A stretch of DNA of 64,000 bases from Metabacillus endolithicus. Its GTDB lineage: Bacteria; Bacillota; Bacilli; Bacillales; Bacillaceae. How positions within the stretch are numbered: the first letter of the stretch is position 1; the number at the start of each line of letters is the position of its first letter. A program made the translations under genes and the position numbers. Shown here one piece after another: positions 17,159-27,496 of the stretch. The DNA is taken from contig NZ_CP095550.1 in NCBI RefSeq assembly GCF_023078335.1, forward strand, positions 4,942,001 through 5,006,000. Direction: 5' to 3'. The notes beneath the pieces were generated by a model that saw only the letters and a list, made by a program, of their open reading frames with translations, ran no database searches and was not told the origin of the DNA.

Positions 17159-18795
17159 TTGCTAGGAAAATTACTTGTGATCGGATTTGGCCCAGGAAGC
17201 TTTGAACATATGACAAAAAGGGCTCAAGATGCGATTCAAGAAAGCGACTGTATTATTGGATACAAAACATATGTTGAACTCATTCAGGATCTTTTAACAG
17301 ATCAAGAGATTATTAGTACAGGAATGTCAGAGGAAGTAAGCCGTGCCCAAGCAGCTGTGAAACTTGCCGAAGAAGGAAAAACAGTAGCGGTCATATCAAG
17401 TGGTGATGCCGGAGTTTATGGAATGGCCGGACTTGTTTATGAGGTTTTAATTGAAAAAGGCTGGTCAGAAGAAACAGGAGTGAGTGTAGAAGTCATTCCG
17501 GGTGTTTCAGCAATTAATTCATGTGCATCACTTTTAGGTGCCCCGATTATGCATGATGCATGCACAATCAGCCTTAGTGACCATTTAACTCCTTGGGAAT
17601 TGATTGAAAAGCGTATTGATGCAGCTGCTAAAGCTGATTTTGTTATTACTCTTTATAATCCTAAAAGTGGTCGCCGAACAAGACAAATACAAGAAGCGCA
17701 ACGGATTTTATTAAGCTATCGTTCACCATTAACACCTGTTGGACTTGTGAAAAGTGCGTATCGTGACAGACAGCATATCGTGATTACCGATCTTGAGCAT
17801 ATGCTCGAGTTTGATATCGGAATGCTTACAACGGTTGTGATTGGGAATTCATCGACATTTTTATATGACAATAAAATGATTACGCCAAGAGGTTATCAAC
17901 GTAAATATACGTTAAATACCACTGAGCAGAGATTAAGACCACATGAGCGTCTTCGACATGAAAACGAACCATGGGCATTACATAAAGGTATTAACGATAT
18001 GCCACCAACTAAAAAAGTAAAAGCTACGAAAGAAAAAGAAAGCTCTTTGCAACTTGCTTTAGAAGCGTTGCAAAAAGTTAAGGGCAACACAGGTCCTTCT
18101 GTTAACGAAGAAAAGTCTCAACATTCTGTAAACAACCCGATTACATCGATTTTCGAGTTAGCCGTCGCCCTGGTATTGCAAATAAAAAATTCACTCCAAA
18201 ACAGATGATGACTCTTGCAGAAGTGACCGGGGACGATGGTTCAATGGAGTATACACCACATCATCAAATTCTTTTACGAATTCCGACGTGCGAACCGGAA
18301 GTGATCACCGAAAAACTTAAAGAAGTTGGGTTTTTATTAGAACCGATCGGTGATGTTTTTCAAATCAAGGCTTGTGATTTTTGTGAAGGAGAAAAGAAAG
18401 ATTCCATTCCATATGCAGAGGAGCTTCATGAAAAGTTAAGCGGAAATTTAGATTTACCAAAAGAATTAAAGGTAGGATTTAACGGCTGTGGAATGGCATG
18501 TTTTGGTGCTGTGAATGAAGACATCGGAATTATTTTTCGAAAAGGAAAATTTGATTTGTTTTTAGGAGCCAAAACAGTCGGTAGAACAGCTCATCCTGGT
18601 CAACCGGTTGCTGAAGGGATAGAGCCTGAAAAAATCGTCGAAGTGATCCAAAATATTGTTCATGAATATAAGGAAAAAGGGCATCCAAACGAAAGATTTT
18701 TCAAGTATTTTAAACGTGTTGGTAATGTTCAAGGCTATTCATATAGGGACATGAGTCCAAAAATTGAAATTGAACCAGCTCCGTGCGGAGATTAA
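17159..18795 (+). CDS. cbiH60: CbiH60: cobalt-factor III C17-methyltransferase with C-terminal Fe-S domain, one frameshift
   Basis: Methylates C17 and drives ring contraction of cobalt-factor III using S-adenosylmethionine. Residues 1-240 are the CbiH/CobJ methyltransferase (LLVIGFGPGSFEHMT, SSGDAGVYGMAGL, EVIPGVSAINSCASLLGAP). The C-terminal part has [4Fe-4S] ligands CDFCEG and NGCGMACFG as in nitrite/sulfite reductases. The fused form is the 60-kDa CbiH60 described in B. megaterium. TTG 17159 follows AAAGGAGG. The frame breaks near 18165: one A missing in GAGTTAGCC; the repaired text reads FELSRRPGIANKKFTPKQ. Confidence 0.92.
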
Positions 18796-18815
18796 TAAGG
18801 ATAGGGGAGAATAGT

Positions 18816-19760
18816 ATGAAAGCAATTTTACTCGTTGGACATGGAAGTCGAGATCATGAAGGAAACGACCAAGTAAGACAAACAATTGAAGAGCTAAAGC
18901 CACAATTAGAATCGGATCTTTTAGTGGAAACCTGCTTTTTAGAGTTCGAACGACCAACTATTAATCAAGGTATTCAAACATGTGTAGAAAAAGGGGCAAC
19001 TAGTGTTTTTGTCATTCCACTCATGCTACTTGCAGCAGGACATTCTAAAATCCATATACCAGCAGCGATTGATGAAGCGAAGGAAAAGTATCCTCATGTA
19101 TCATTTACGTATGGAAGACCTTTTGGAATACATGAAGAAACAATGGAGATTTGTAAAAGCCGCTTAGAAGAAGTTGGCGAGAAAATCAACGAAGAAGATC
19201 CTGAAACAGCTGTTATTTTGTTAGGTCGCGGCGGCAGTGATCCTGATGCAAACAGTGATTTATATAAAATTACAAGACTTTTATGGGAAAAGCTACATTA
19301 TAAGTTTGTTGAACCTGCTTTTATGGGTGTAACAGATCCGTTAATTAAAGAAGGCGTTGAACGCTGTGTGAAATTAGGCGCAAAGAGAATTGTCATTTTA
19401 CCTTATTTTCTATTTACCGGTATTTTAATTAAACGTTTAGAAAATATGATTGAAGAGTTTCAACAAGAGTTTCCTGAGGTTGAATTCAAGCTTGCCGGCT
19501 ATTTTGGTTTTCACTCAAGACTTAAAACAATTATAAAAGATCGAATCCAAGAAGCGTTGCAAGGTGAAGTGAAAATGAACTGTGATACATGTGTGTACCG
19601 AATTGAGGCAATGGAACATATTGATCATCATCACCACCATGATCACGATCATGATCACGGACACCATCATCACCACCATGATCACGATCATGACCACGAG
19701 CACCATCATCATGACCATGACCATGAGCATCACCATGAGCTTGAGGTTCAAAAACGATGA
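18816..19760 (+). CDS. cbiX: Sirohydrochlorin cobaltochelatase CbiX (long form, His-rich tail)
   Basis: Inserts cobalt into sirohydrochlorin, committing it to the anaerobic cobalamin route. Two homologous chelatase halves: ILLVGHGSRDHEGNDQV with catalytic His at the N-terminus and LLGRGGSDPDANSDLY in the middle. MNCDTCVYR is the MxCxxC motif that binds a [4Fe-4S] cluster in the B. megaterium enzyme. The last 45 residues are almost pure His/Asp/Glu with about 26 histidines, probably a cobalt store. 314 residues. Overlaps cbiJ by four bases. Confidence 0.95.
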   Translation: MKAILLVGHGSRDHEGNDQVRQTIEELKPQLESDLLVETCFLEFERPTINQGIQTCVEKGATSVFVIPLMLLAAGHSKIHIPAAIDEAKEKYPHVSFTYGRPFGIHEETMEICKSRLEEVGEKINEEDPETAVILLGRGGSDPDANSDLYKITRLLWEKLHYKFVEPAFMGVTDPLIKEGVERCVKLGAKRIVILPYFLFTGILIKRLENMIEEFQQEFPEVEFKLAGYFGFHSRLKTIIKDRIQEALQGEVKMNCDTCVYRIEAMEHIDHHHHHDHDHDHGHHHHHHDHDHDHEHHHHDHDHEHHHELEVQKR

Positions 19761-20536
19761 TTCTCTTTTTAGCCGGTACAAGTGATGCTAGAGCACTAGC
19801 ATTAACCGTGAAAGATGCAGGATACAACATTCTTACAACAGTTGTCACAGAGAATGCAGGCAAAGAAATGCAAAAGGTCGGCTTAGATGTGTATGTAGGA
19901 AGGCTTACAGATCAAGATTTTACAGCGATGATTAAAGAACAAGGCTTTCAAGCAATTGTAGATGCTAGTCATCCTTTTGCAGAGGAAGCTAGCAAAAATG
20001 CACTCTTGGGGGCAAAAGCTGCAGGAGTTCCATATATCCGTTATGAGCGAGAGTCTCAAGTCTACGAACAAAATGGGATTGTGATGGTTGAAAGCTATGA
20101 GGAGGCAGCAGAGGTTGCTGCCGAGAAAAAAGGTGTAATTTTGCTAACAACAGGGAGTAAAACGCTTGAAACTTTCACTCGTAGATTACTAGATCAACCA
20201 GATACACGTGTTATCGCACGGATGCTTCCAAGAAAAGATAATATGGAAAAATGTGAAAAGCTTGGCTTTCCTCAAAAAGACATCGTCGCGATTCAAGGTC
20301 CGTTTTCAAAAGAATTTAATGCAGCTCTTTATAAACAGTACGGAGTAACAACGATGATCACAAAGGAAAGCGGCAAAGCAGGTTCTGTTGATGAGAAATT
20401 AGAAGCAGCTCTGGAGCTTGGTATTGAGACAATTATGATTAAAAGACCAAAAATTCAATATGGTCATGCTTATTCTGACTTTGAAGGAGTACTCAGCCAT
20501 ATTAACAGAATAGTTGATGAAAAAATGGAGGAATAG
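19757..20536 (+). CDS. cbiJ: Cobalt-precorrin-6A reductase
   Basis: NAD(P)H-dependent reduction of the corrin macrocycle. 259 residues opening ILFLAGTSDARALALTVKDAGY, the dinucleotide-binding start of CbiJ/CobK, with IVDASHPFAEEASKNA and TGSKTLETF as further family blocks. ATG overlaps the cbiX stop, so translation is coupled. Confidence 0.94.
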   Translation: MILFLAGTSDARALALTVKDAGYNILTTVVTENAGKEMQKVGLDVYVGRLTDQDFTAMIKEQGFQAIVDASHPFAEEASKNALLGAKAAGVPYIRYERESQVYEQNGIVMVESYEEAAEVAAEKKGVILLTTGSKTLETFTRRLLDQPDTRVIARMLPRKDNMEKCEKLGFPQKDIVAIQGPFSKEFNAALYKQYGVTTMITKESGKAGSVDEKLEAALELGIETIMIKRPKIQYGHAYSDFEGVLSHINRIVDEKMEE

Positions 20537-20539
20537 AAG

Positions 20540-21190
20540 ATGATGGATTTTAAAACAGAATTCAAACCACTTACCGTTCAGCCTCAAGAAATTGAGGGAA
20601 TTAGTTTTCAAATGATTGATTCAGAGTTTGGTAATCATAACTTTACTGAAGAGCAATATAAGGTCGTACAACGTGTTGTACATGCCTCCGCTGATTTTGA
20701 ATTAGGTCATAGCATGCTATTTCATGATAAAGCAGTTCAAGCTGGTATTGATGCAATTCGTAATGGTGAACAAGTATATGCGGATGTTCAAATGATTTTA
20801 GGCGGCGTCAGTAAACCTAGAATTGAAAAGCATGGTGGAGGTGTACATGTTTACATTTCAGATCCAGACGTCATGGAGGAAGCAAAGCGCCTAAACACAA
20901 CTCGTGCGATTATTTCTGTTAGAAAAGCGATTAAACAGTTTGACGGAGGAATTTTTGCGATTGGTAATGCACCAACAGCTCTACTTGAATTGATTCGGTT
21001 AATTAAGGAAGGTGAAGCTAAACCGAGTCTAGTTATTGGTTTACCTGTTGGTTTCGTATCTGCGCCGGAATCAAAAGAAGAATTAGCAAAATTAGACGTA
21101 CCATTCATTACGAATGTAGGTAGAAAAGGTGGTAGTACCGTTACGGTTGCAGCGTTAAACGCAATCTCTCTTCTTGCAGATAAGGAATAA
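20540..21190 (+). CDS. cbiC: Cobalt-precorrin-8 methylmutase
   Basis: Moves the methyl group from C11 to C12 to give cobyrinic acid. Conserved RVVHASADFELGHSMLFHD holds the catalytic histidine; ADVQMILGGVSK, FAIGNAPTALLEL and GLPVGFVSAPESKEEL complete the family pattern. 216 residues, usual length. GGAGG upstream lies in the end of cbiJ. Confidence 0.95.
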   Translation: MMDFKTEFKPLTVQPQEIEGISFQMIDSEFGNHNFTEEQYKVVQRVVHASADFELGHSMLFHDKAVQAGIDAIRNGEQVYADVQMILGGVSKPRIEKHGGGVHVYISDPDVMEEAKRLNTTRAIISVRKAIKQFDGGIFAIGNAPTALLELIRLIKEGEAKPSLVIGLPVGFVSAPESKEELAKLDVPFITNVGRKGGSTVTVAALNAISLLADKE

Positions 21191-21193
21191 ACG

Positions 21194-22329
21194 ATGAACG
21201 GAAAAACCAAAAAAAAGACAAAAGTGAAATGCGCTCCGGCTATACAACAGGTGCATGTGCAACGGCGACGACCAAAGCCGCCTTACTTGCATTAATTACA
21301 GGTGAAGCTCAAATGGAGAGCACGATTTATTTACCTGTTGGAAAATTTGCGACATTTGTCATGGAAAGCTGCACGGTAGAAGAAAACGTTGCTGAAGCCG
21401 GAACAATTAAAGATGCCGGAGATGATCCAGATGCAACACATGGAGCACTGATCCAATCGACTGTTTCATGGAGTGAAACACCAGGCATCACACTAGATGG
21501 CGGAATCGGCGTTGGTCGGGTCACAAAAGAAGGTCTTCCTGTCCCAGTTGGTGAAGCTGCGATAAACCCTGTACCAAGAAAAATGATTCTTGAAACTGCA
21601 GCGGAGGTCCTCCAAAACCATAACATTTCAAGAGGAATTATGATCATTATTTCTGTTCCTGATGGTGAGAAAATGGCCGAAAAAACATTAAACAAACGAC
21701 TTGGTATTATTGGTGGAATCTCCATATTAGGAACAAGAGGTACTGTTATTCCATTTTCAAGCTCCGCTTATATGGCGAGTATTGTTCAAGCGGTTAGTGT
21801 TGCAAAAGCAAGTGAATGTGAGCATGTTGTGATTACAACGGGTGGCCGCAGTGAAAAGTATGCGATGCAGCAATATCCGGAGCTTCCTGAAGAAGCCTTT
21901 ATTGAAATGGGTGACTTTGTTGGATTCACTCTTAAGCAGTGTAAAAAACAAGGAATCAAGAAAGTTTCTCTTGTTGGGATGATGGGGAAATTTTCAAAGG
22001 TAGCTCACGGTGTGATGATGGTTCATTCAAAAAGTGCACCAGTTGATTTTGATTTTCTCGCAAATGTTGCTGTTGCTGCTGGTGTAAAAGATGAAAAATT
22101 AATTGATGAAATAAAGCAAGCCAATACTGCATCACAAGTTGGAGATTTGATGGCAGAGAATGGTGTCGATGATTTTTTCACCATACTTTGTGAAAATTGC
22201 TGTCTTTCAGGTTTAAAAGAAATTGGCGGCGGAATCTCAATAGAAACGAGTTTGTACACGATGAAAGGTGCATTGCTTGGAAAGGCAGGTAAACATGACG
22301 GAGAAAATGAAAGTAATTGGAATCGGTGA
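21194..22329 (+). CDS. cbiD: Cobalt-precorrin-5B C1-methyltransferase, frameshift near its start
   Basis: Methylates C1 of cobalt-precorrin-5B. Core motifs [57 protein letters not shown] and TGGRSEKYA are intact. The clean frame begins at ATG 21229, but no ribosome binding site precedes it. ATG 21194 has AAGGA at proper spacing and joins the frame if one A is added to GGAAAAACC, giving [18 protein letters not shown] therefore set the start at 21194 with one missing base. The 3' end overlaps cbiE by 35 bases. Confidence 0.88.
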
Positions 22330-23505
22330 TGATGGCAAACAAAGCCTGCTTCCAGTTTATGAAAAATGGATTTACGAGAGTGATCTTCTCGTAGGAGGAG
22401 AACGACAGCTATCATTTTTCAAAGATTTTACTGGTGAAAAGAAAGTCATAAAAGGTGGTCTTTCTTCACTCGTAAGTGACTTAAAAAGGGAAAACCGTAA
22501 AATTGTTGTCCTTGCATCAGGTGATCCTCTTTTTTATGGAATAGGGAGTTATCTTGCAAAAAAACTGGATGTTGAAGTTTATCCTTATTTAAGCTCTTTA
22601 CAACAAGCCTTTGCTAGAATGAATGAAAGTTGGCAGGATGCCGACATCACTAGTCTACATGGCAGAAGTATAAAAGGTCTTGTGCAAAAAATTAATGGAA
22701 AAGAAAAAATTGCTCTTCTAACAGATGAGGAGAATAAAGCTCTTCTCAGATTGCTCGCTATCTACGTTCCTTTGGAGTTTCAGAATATAAGGCATTTGTT
22801 GCTGAAAACCTTGGTGGGGAACAAGAGCGCTGTGCTTTTTACAGTTTAGAAGAACTTGAGAATATGGAGTTTTCTCCACTTAATATTGTTATTTTGAAAA
22901 AAACATCGAAAGTGAAATCTTGGACTATAGGCATTGATGATGAAGAATTTCATCAAAGAAAGCCTGAAAAAGGTCTTTTAACTAAAAAAGAAATAAGAAC
23001 ACTTAGCTTAAGTGAATTAAAGCTTTCAAAAAACAGTGTTGTGTGGGATATCGGTACTTGCACAGGTTCTGTTGCCATTGAGGCTTGTTTAATTGCAAAT
23101 GAAGGACAAGTATTTGCCATTGAAAAAAATGATCACGACTTAGAAAATTGTCGGTTAAATATGCGGAAATTCAGAACAGATTTTACGGTTGTTCAAGGAA
23201 AAGCTCCCGAACACTTAGAAGCATTCCCTAATCCAGATGCTATTTTCATTGGTGGAACAGCTGGTGGCATGGAAGAAATTCTTTCAGTTTGCTGCTCACG
23301 ACTTAACAAGGGTGGAAGAATTGTGCTAAATGCAGTCACCATTGAAAATTTATATCAAGCGGTTGAAGGTTTCAAGCGTAACGGTTTTGAGGTCAACATA
23401 ACACTCTCACAAATTTCTAGAAGTAAACCAATATTAAATCTTACGCGTTTTGACGCGTTGAACCCGATCTATATTATCACAGCACAACATAAGGAAGGGG
23501 AATAA
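22295..23505 (+). CDS. cbiET: CbiET: fused C5-methyltransferase and C15-methyltransferase/decarboxylase, one frameshift
   Basis: The N-terminal CbiE domain ([34 protein letters not shown]) methylates C5. The C-terminal CbiT domain ([37 protein letters not shown]) methylates C15 and decarboxylates the C12 acetate. ATG 22295 is supported by GGCAGGT. The frame breaks near 22753; with one added base it reads [20 protein letters not shown] and continues into CbiT. The fusion is standard in this operon type. Confidence 0.92.
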
Positions 23506-23509
23506 AAGA

Positions 23510-24210
23510 ATGGTAGGAACTCTTTATGGCTTGGGCGTTGGACCTGGAGATCCAGAGCTTTTAACGGTAAAAGCTTTTCGAACATTAAAAGAATCACCAG
23601 TGATCGCCTATCCGAAAAAAGAAAGGGCAGCAAAAGCTACGCCCATCGCATAATTGATGTATACATAACACCAGGGGAAAAGGAAATGTTAGGCCTTGTG
23701 TTTCCTATGACAAAGGATCCGGAGATTTTAGAACGCGAATGGTCACATACGGTTGATCTTGTCTGGGATAAGCTGAAAACAGGCAAGGATGTTGCATTTG
23801 TTACAGAAGGTGATCCTCTTTTATATAGTACGTTTATTCATATGATGAATCTTGTGAAAGAACGCTACCCAGAAGTGAATATTCAAACCGTTCCCGGTAT
23901 TTCTTCCATAAATGGCGCAGCTTCACGATTAGGCATCGCACTAGCAGAGGGCGATGATCATGTGGCAATTATTCCTGCAAGAGATGACTATGAAGCAATG
24001 AAAAAAGCAATCGTCGAAAATGATTGTGTTATTTTCATTAAAGTAGCGAAAGTGATTGATTTAATGCTAAAAATTCTACGTGAATTAGATCTACTCGAAA
24101 AAGCATCTGTTGTAACAAAGGTAACATCGGATGAAGAAATCATCTGGGACATTCGTGAACTAGATCGTGCAGAGCTGGAATATTTAACGTTAATGGTGGT
24201 GAGAAAATAA
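23510..24210 (+). CDS. cbiL: Cobalt-factor II C20-methyltransferase, one frameshift
   Basis: Adds the C20 methyl group that precedes ring contraction. ATG 23510 follows AAGGAAGGGG and opens [22 protein letters not shown]. The frame breaks in the A run near 23618: with one added A it reads [19 protein letters not shown] and continues through [13 protein letters not shown] and [16 protein letters not shown]. About 233 residues, normal for CbiL/CobI. Its last base is shared with the cbiF start. Confidence 0.91.
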
Positions 24211-24983
24211 TGAAAATCACAATTATAGGAGCCGGTCCGGGAGATCCTGATTTAATTACGGTCAAAGGCTTAAAGCTTCTTCAAGAAGCTGATGTTGTCT
24301 TATATGCAGATTCATTAGTAAGCAGTGAATTGATCGAGAAGGCAAAGTCTGATGCGGAAGTAATTAAAACAGCTGGCATGCATTTAGAGGAAATGGTTGA
24401 GGTGATGGTTGATCGCGTCCAAGAGGGTAAAAAGGTCGTGCGTGTTCATACAGGTGACCCGGCAGTATATGGTGCGATTATGGAGCAGATTGCGATTTTA
24501 AATAAACAAGATGTTCACGTTGAAATCATTCCTGGAGTAAGCTCGGTTTTTGCTTCAGCTGCAGCTTTAGGTGCTGAGTTAACAATTCCTGAGTTAACAC
24601 AAACGGTTATTCTTACCCGTGCAGAAGGGAGAACACCTGTTCCTGATGCCGAGAAATTAAAGGATTTAGCGAAACACAACTGTACAATTGCACTATTTTT
24701 AAGTGCAACACTTACAAAAAAAATTGTGAAAGAATTTTTAGATGCAGGCTGGAGCAAGGATACACCAGTTGGGGTCGTGTACAAAGCAACATGGCCAGAT
24801 CAAAAAATTGTTCGTTCCACACTTGAGCATCTTGATGATGATATGCGCACAAACGGCATCCGTAAACAAGCAATGATTCTAGCAGGCTGGGCACTTGATC
24901 CAGACATTCATCATAAAGATTTTAAATCAAAGCTTTATGATAAAGCGTTCACTCATGGCTATCGTAAAGGAGTGAAAGAATGA
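24210..24983 (+). CDS. cbiF: Cobalt-precorrin-4 C11-methyltransferase
   Basis: SAM-dependent methylation at C11. 257 residues with KITIIGAGPGDPDLITVKG, VVRVHTGDPAVYGAIMEQI and IIPGVSSVFASAAALGAELT, the canonical CbiF/CobM pattern. Overlaps both neighbours (TAATG with cbiL, ATGA with cbiG). Confidence 0.96.
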   Translation: MKITIIGAGPGDPDLITVKGLKLLQEADVVLYADSLVSSELIEKAKSDAEVIKTAGMHLEEMVEVMVDRVQEGKKVVRVHTGDPAVYGAIMEQIAILNKQDVHVEIIPGVSSVFASAAALGAELTIPELTQTVILTRAEGRTPVPDAEKLKDLAKHNCTIALFLSATLTKKIVKEFLDAGWSKDTPVGVVYKATWPDQKIVRSTLEHLDDDMRTNGIRKQAMILAGWALDPDIHHKDFKSKLYDKAFTHGYRKGVKE

Positions 24984-26104
24984 CGCTCGTCTTAGAAGAA
25001 GGAAAAATTTTGGATCTAAAGCAAACAGGTCAATATGCTGTGATTGCCATTACAAAGCATGGAGTGGAGTTAGCTCGTCATCTTACTGCTAATTTTCATC
25101 AAACTGACTTGTATTATATGAGCAAATTTGAAAAAGGAGACGAAGATGACCGGAATATTACTCTTTTTGAGGGAAATGTCCGCATGCTGCTTCCAACCCT
25201 TTTTCAAACATATAAAGGTATCATTATGATCATTTCTTTAGGAGCTGTTGTTCGAATGATTGCTCCTATTTTAAAAGATAAAAAAACAGATCCGGCTGTT
25301 GTTGTTATAGATGATAAAGGCAATCATGTTATCAGTGTTCTTTCAGGTCATTTAGGTGGGGCCAATGAGCTAACAAGAGAAGTGGCTGAATTATTAAAAG
25401 CAACACCGGTTATTACCACAGCATCTGATGTTCAAAAAACCATTCCAGTTGATTTATTTGGAAGTCGGTTCGGCTGGGTATGGGAGAGCGCAGAAAAATT
25501 AACACCTGTTAGTGCTTCTGTTGTAAATGAAGAGCATGTTGCCATTGTTCAAGAATCAGGTGAAAAAGAATGGTGGACATATGATACTCCTCTACCAGAA
25601 ACATTAAAAATTTATCAGAATATTCAAGACGCAATCTCGTCAAAGCCTCAAGCAGCACTTGTTGTGACACACCGAAACCTAACAGAAGCTGAAAGTGTAA
25701 TCTTACAAAATGGGGTTCTTTACCGACCAAAGGTTCTCGTTCTTGGTATTGGGTGTAATCGGGGCACATCAAAGGAAGAAATTGAACAGGTGATTGAGGA
25801 AACATTGCAGGAGTTACAGTTTTCGCTGAAAAGTGTGAAAGCAATTTGCTCAATTGATTTGAAAAAAGATGAACAAGGCATTATTGATGTTGCACAGAAA
25901 CATCAATGGGAATTTACCTGTTATTCGGCTGAAGAACTCAATTCTGTACAGATTGAGCTTCCTTCAGAAACTGTCTATAAATTTACAGGTGCATACGGAG
26001 TTAGTGAACCGGCTGCCCGCTTATATAGTGGGGCATCATCACTTTCACTAACAAAGAAAAAATCAGGAAATGTAACGATTTCTGTTGCCGTTATTCCTTA
26101 TTAG
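24980..26104 (+). CDS. cbiG: Cobalt-precorrin-5A hydrolase
   Basis: Opens the delta-lactone of cobalt-precorrin-5A and releases acetaldehyde. N-terminal domain YAVIAITKHGVELARHL with IISLGAVVRMIAPIL; a middle VVVIDDKGNHVISVLSGHLGGANELT block; C-terminal LGIGCNRGTSKEEIEQVI and AYGVSEPAARLYSGA. 374 residues. Start overlaps the cbiF stop. Confidence 0.95.
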   Translation: MTLVLEEGKILDLKQTGQYAVIAITKHGVELARHLTANFHQTDLYYMSKFEKGDEDDRNITLFEGNVRMLLPTLFQTYKGIIMIISLGAVVRMIAPILKDKKTDPAVVVIDDKGNHVISVLSGHLGGANELTREVAELLKATPVITTASDVQKTIPVDLFGSRFGWVWESAEKLTPVSASVVNEEHVAIVQESGEKEWWTYDTPLPETLKIYQNIQDAISSKPQAALVVTHRNLTEAESVILQNGVLYRPKVLVLGIGCNRGTSKEEIEQVIEETLQELQFSLKSVKAICSIDLKKDEQGIIDVAQKHQWEFTCYSAEELNSVQIELPSETVYKFTGAYGVSEPAARLYSGASSLSLTKKKSGNVTISVAVIPY

Positions 26105-26119
26105 AGAGGTGGAGGTTAG

Positions 26120-27496
26120 GTGACTGAACGTAGAATTGTCATTGCTGGAACCGGTAGTGGTGTTGGAAAAACAACGCTAACAATTGGGTTAATGTCAGCA
26201 TTAAGAAAAAAAGGCTTAACAGTGCAAGGCTTTAAATGCGGACCAGATTATATTGATCCCTCTTATCATACAGCTGTTACAAACCGTGTTTCTCGAAATC
26301 TTGATAGCTGGATGCTGTCAGAAGAAAAGGTGCTAGACATCTTTTCTCATGGAAGTAAAGGCGCAGACATCTCCATTATGGAGGGTGTGATGGGGTTTTA
26401 TGATGGAAAAGACCCACGAACAAACGTAGGAAGTACAGCCGAAATTAGTATGATCACAGAAAGCCCTGTTTTGTTGGTCGTTAATTGTGCAAGTATGGCT
26501 CGAAGTGCTGCGGCAATTGTTAAAGGATTTCAAATGCTTTCTGAAGGTCCTAATATCGTGGGTGTTATTGCAAATAAAGTTGGAAGTGAAGGTCACTTTA
26601 AGCTTGTCAAAACAGCAATTGAGCAGGAATGTGATGTTCCTGTTATCGGATATTTAAAAAGAGAAAATGATATTGAAATACCTGAACGACATCTCGGCCT
26701 TATTCCTTCCATTGAAAGAGGAGAATTAGATTCTTTCTTTGACAAATTAGGTGAATTGGTACTCGAAACCGTCGACATTGACAGATTGCTTACTTTATCT
26801 GAAGCAGAACCAATTCAACATAAATCAATCTCTTCTCTTTTCGATAAAAAGAAAGCAACTTCAGTAAAGATTGCTGTAGCAAAAGATGCCGCCTTTAATT
26901 TCTATTATCCTGAAAATCTCGAAATCTTGGAAACTCAAGGTGCTGAGCTCCTATATTTTTCACCACTTGCAAATGAAGCATTACCTGAAGGTGCAGATGG
27001 TCTCTACATTGGTGGTGGTTTTCCTGAGGAATTTGCTAGTGAGCTTTCTGAGAACAATGCAGCAAAGTCATCCATAAAGAAGGCGATTGAGCAAGGTTTA
27101 CCAACACTTGCTGAATGTGGTGGATTTATGTATTTAACAAATTCCATTGAAACAAGTGAAGAAAATCGTTATGAAATGGTTGGAGTCATCTCAGGTGAAG
27201 TCAAAATGCACACAAAAAGAGTGGCATTAGGCTACCGAGATATTACTGGTCGAAAAGGAAATTTCCTTATCAATGAAAATCAAAAAGCACGAGGTCATGA
27301 ATTTCATTATTCAACTTTTGAACCACACTCTGACGTTACGCATGCTTATGAAACAAAAGGCATGAGAGGAACTAAGCTTGAAGGCTGTTTAACTCATAAT
27401 CTTGTTGCAGGGTACACACATTTTCACTTTGCTTCTTGTCCTGAAATGGTCGAGAACTGGATCACCTTTTGTAAGGAAATCAAAGCATATGGGTAA
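26120..27496 (+). CDS. cbiA: Cobyrinate a,c-diamide synthase
   Basis: ATP- and glutamine-dependent amidation of the a and c carboxylates. Residues 8-16 are the P-loop [22 protein letters not shown] and [10 protein letters not shown] follow in the synthetase domain. The C-terminal class I glutaminase has ECGGFMYL (nucleophile Cys) and GHEFHYS. 458 residues. GTG 26120 follows GAGGTGGAGG. The 3' end overlaps cbiP by eight bases. Confidence 0.96.
   Translation: MTERRIVIAGTGSGVGKTTLTIGLMSALRKKGLTVQGFKCGPDYIDPSYHTAVTNRVSRNLDSWMLSEEKVLDIFSHGSKGADISIMEGVMGFYDGKDPRTNVGSTAEISMITESPVLLVVNCASMARSAAAIVKGFQMLSEGPNIVGVIANKVGSEGHFKLVKTAIEQECDVPVIGYLKRENDIEIPERHLGLIPSIERGELDSFFDKLGELVLETVDIDRLLTLSEAEPIQHKSISSLFDKKKATSVKIAVAKDAAFNFYYPENLEILETQGAELLYFSPLANEALPEGADGLYIGGGFPEEFASELSENNAAKSSIKKAIEQGLPTLAECGGFMYLTNSIETSEENRYEMVGVISGEVKMHTKRVALGYRDITGRKGNFLINENQKARGHEFHYSTFEPHSDVTHAYETKGMRGTKLEGCLTHNLVAGYTHFHFASCPEMVENWITFCKEIKAYG

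Noticed and set aside
19515..19863. Two antisense frames opposite the histidine-rich tail of cbiX
   Set aside because: They are translations of the repetitive CAT/CAC/GAT codons on the other strand, giving Met/Val or Asp/Gly runs; no ribosome binding site.
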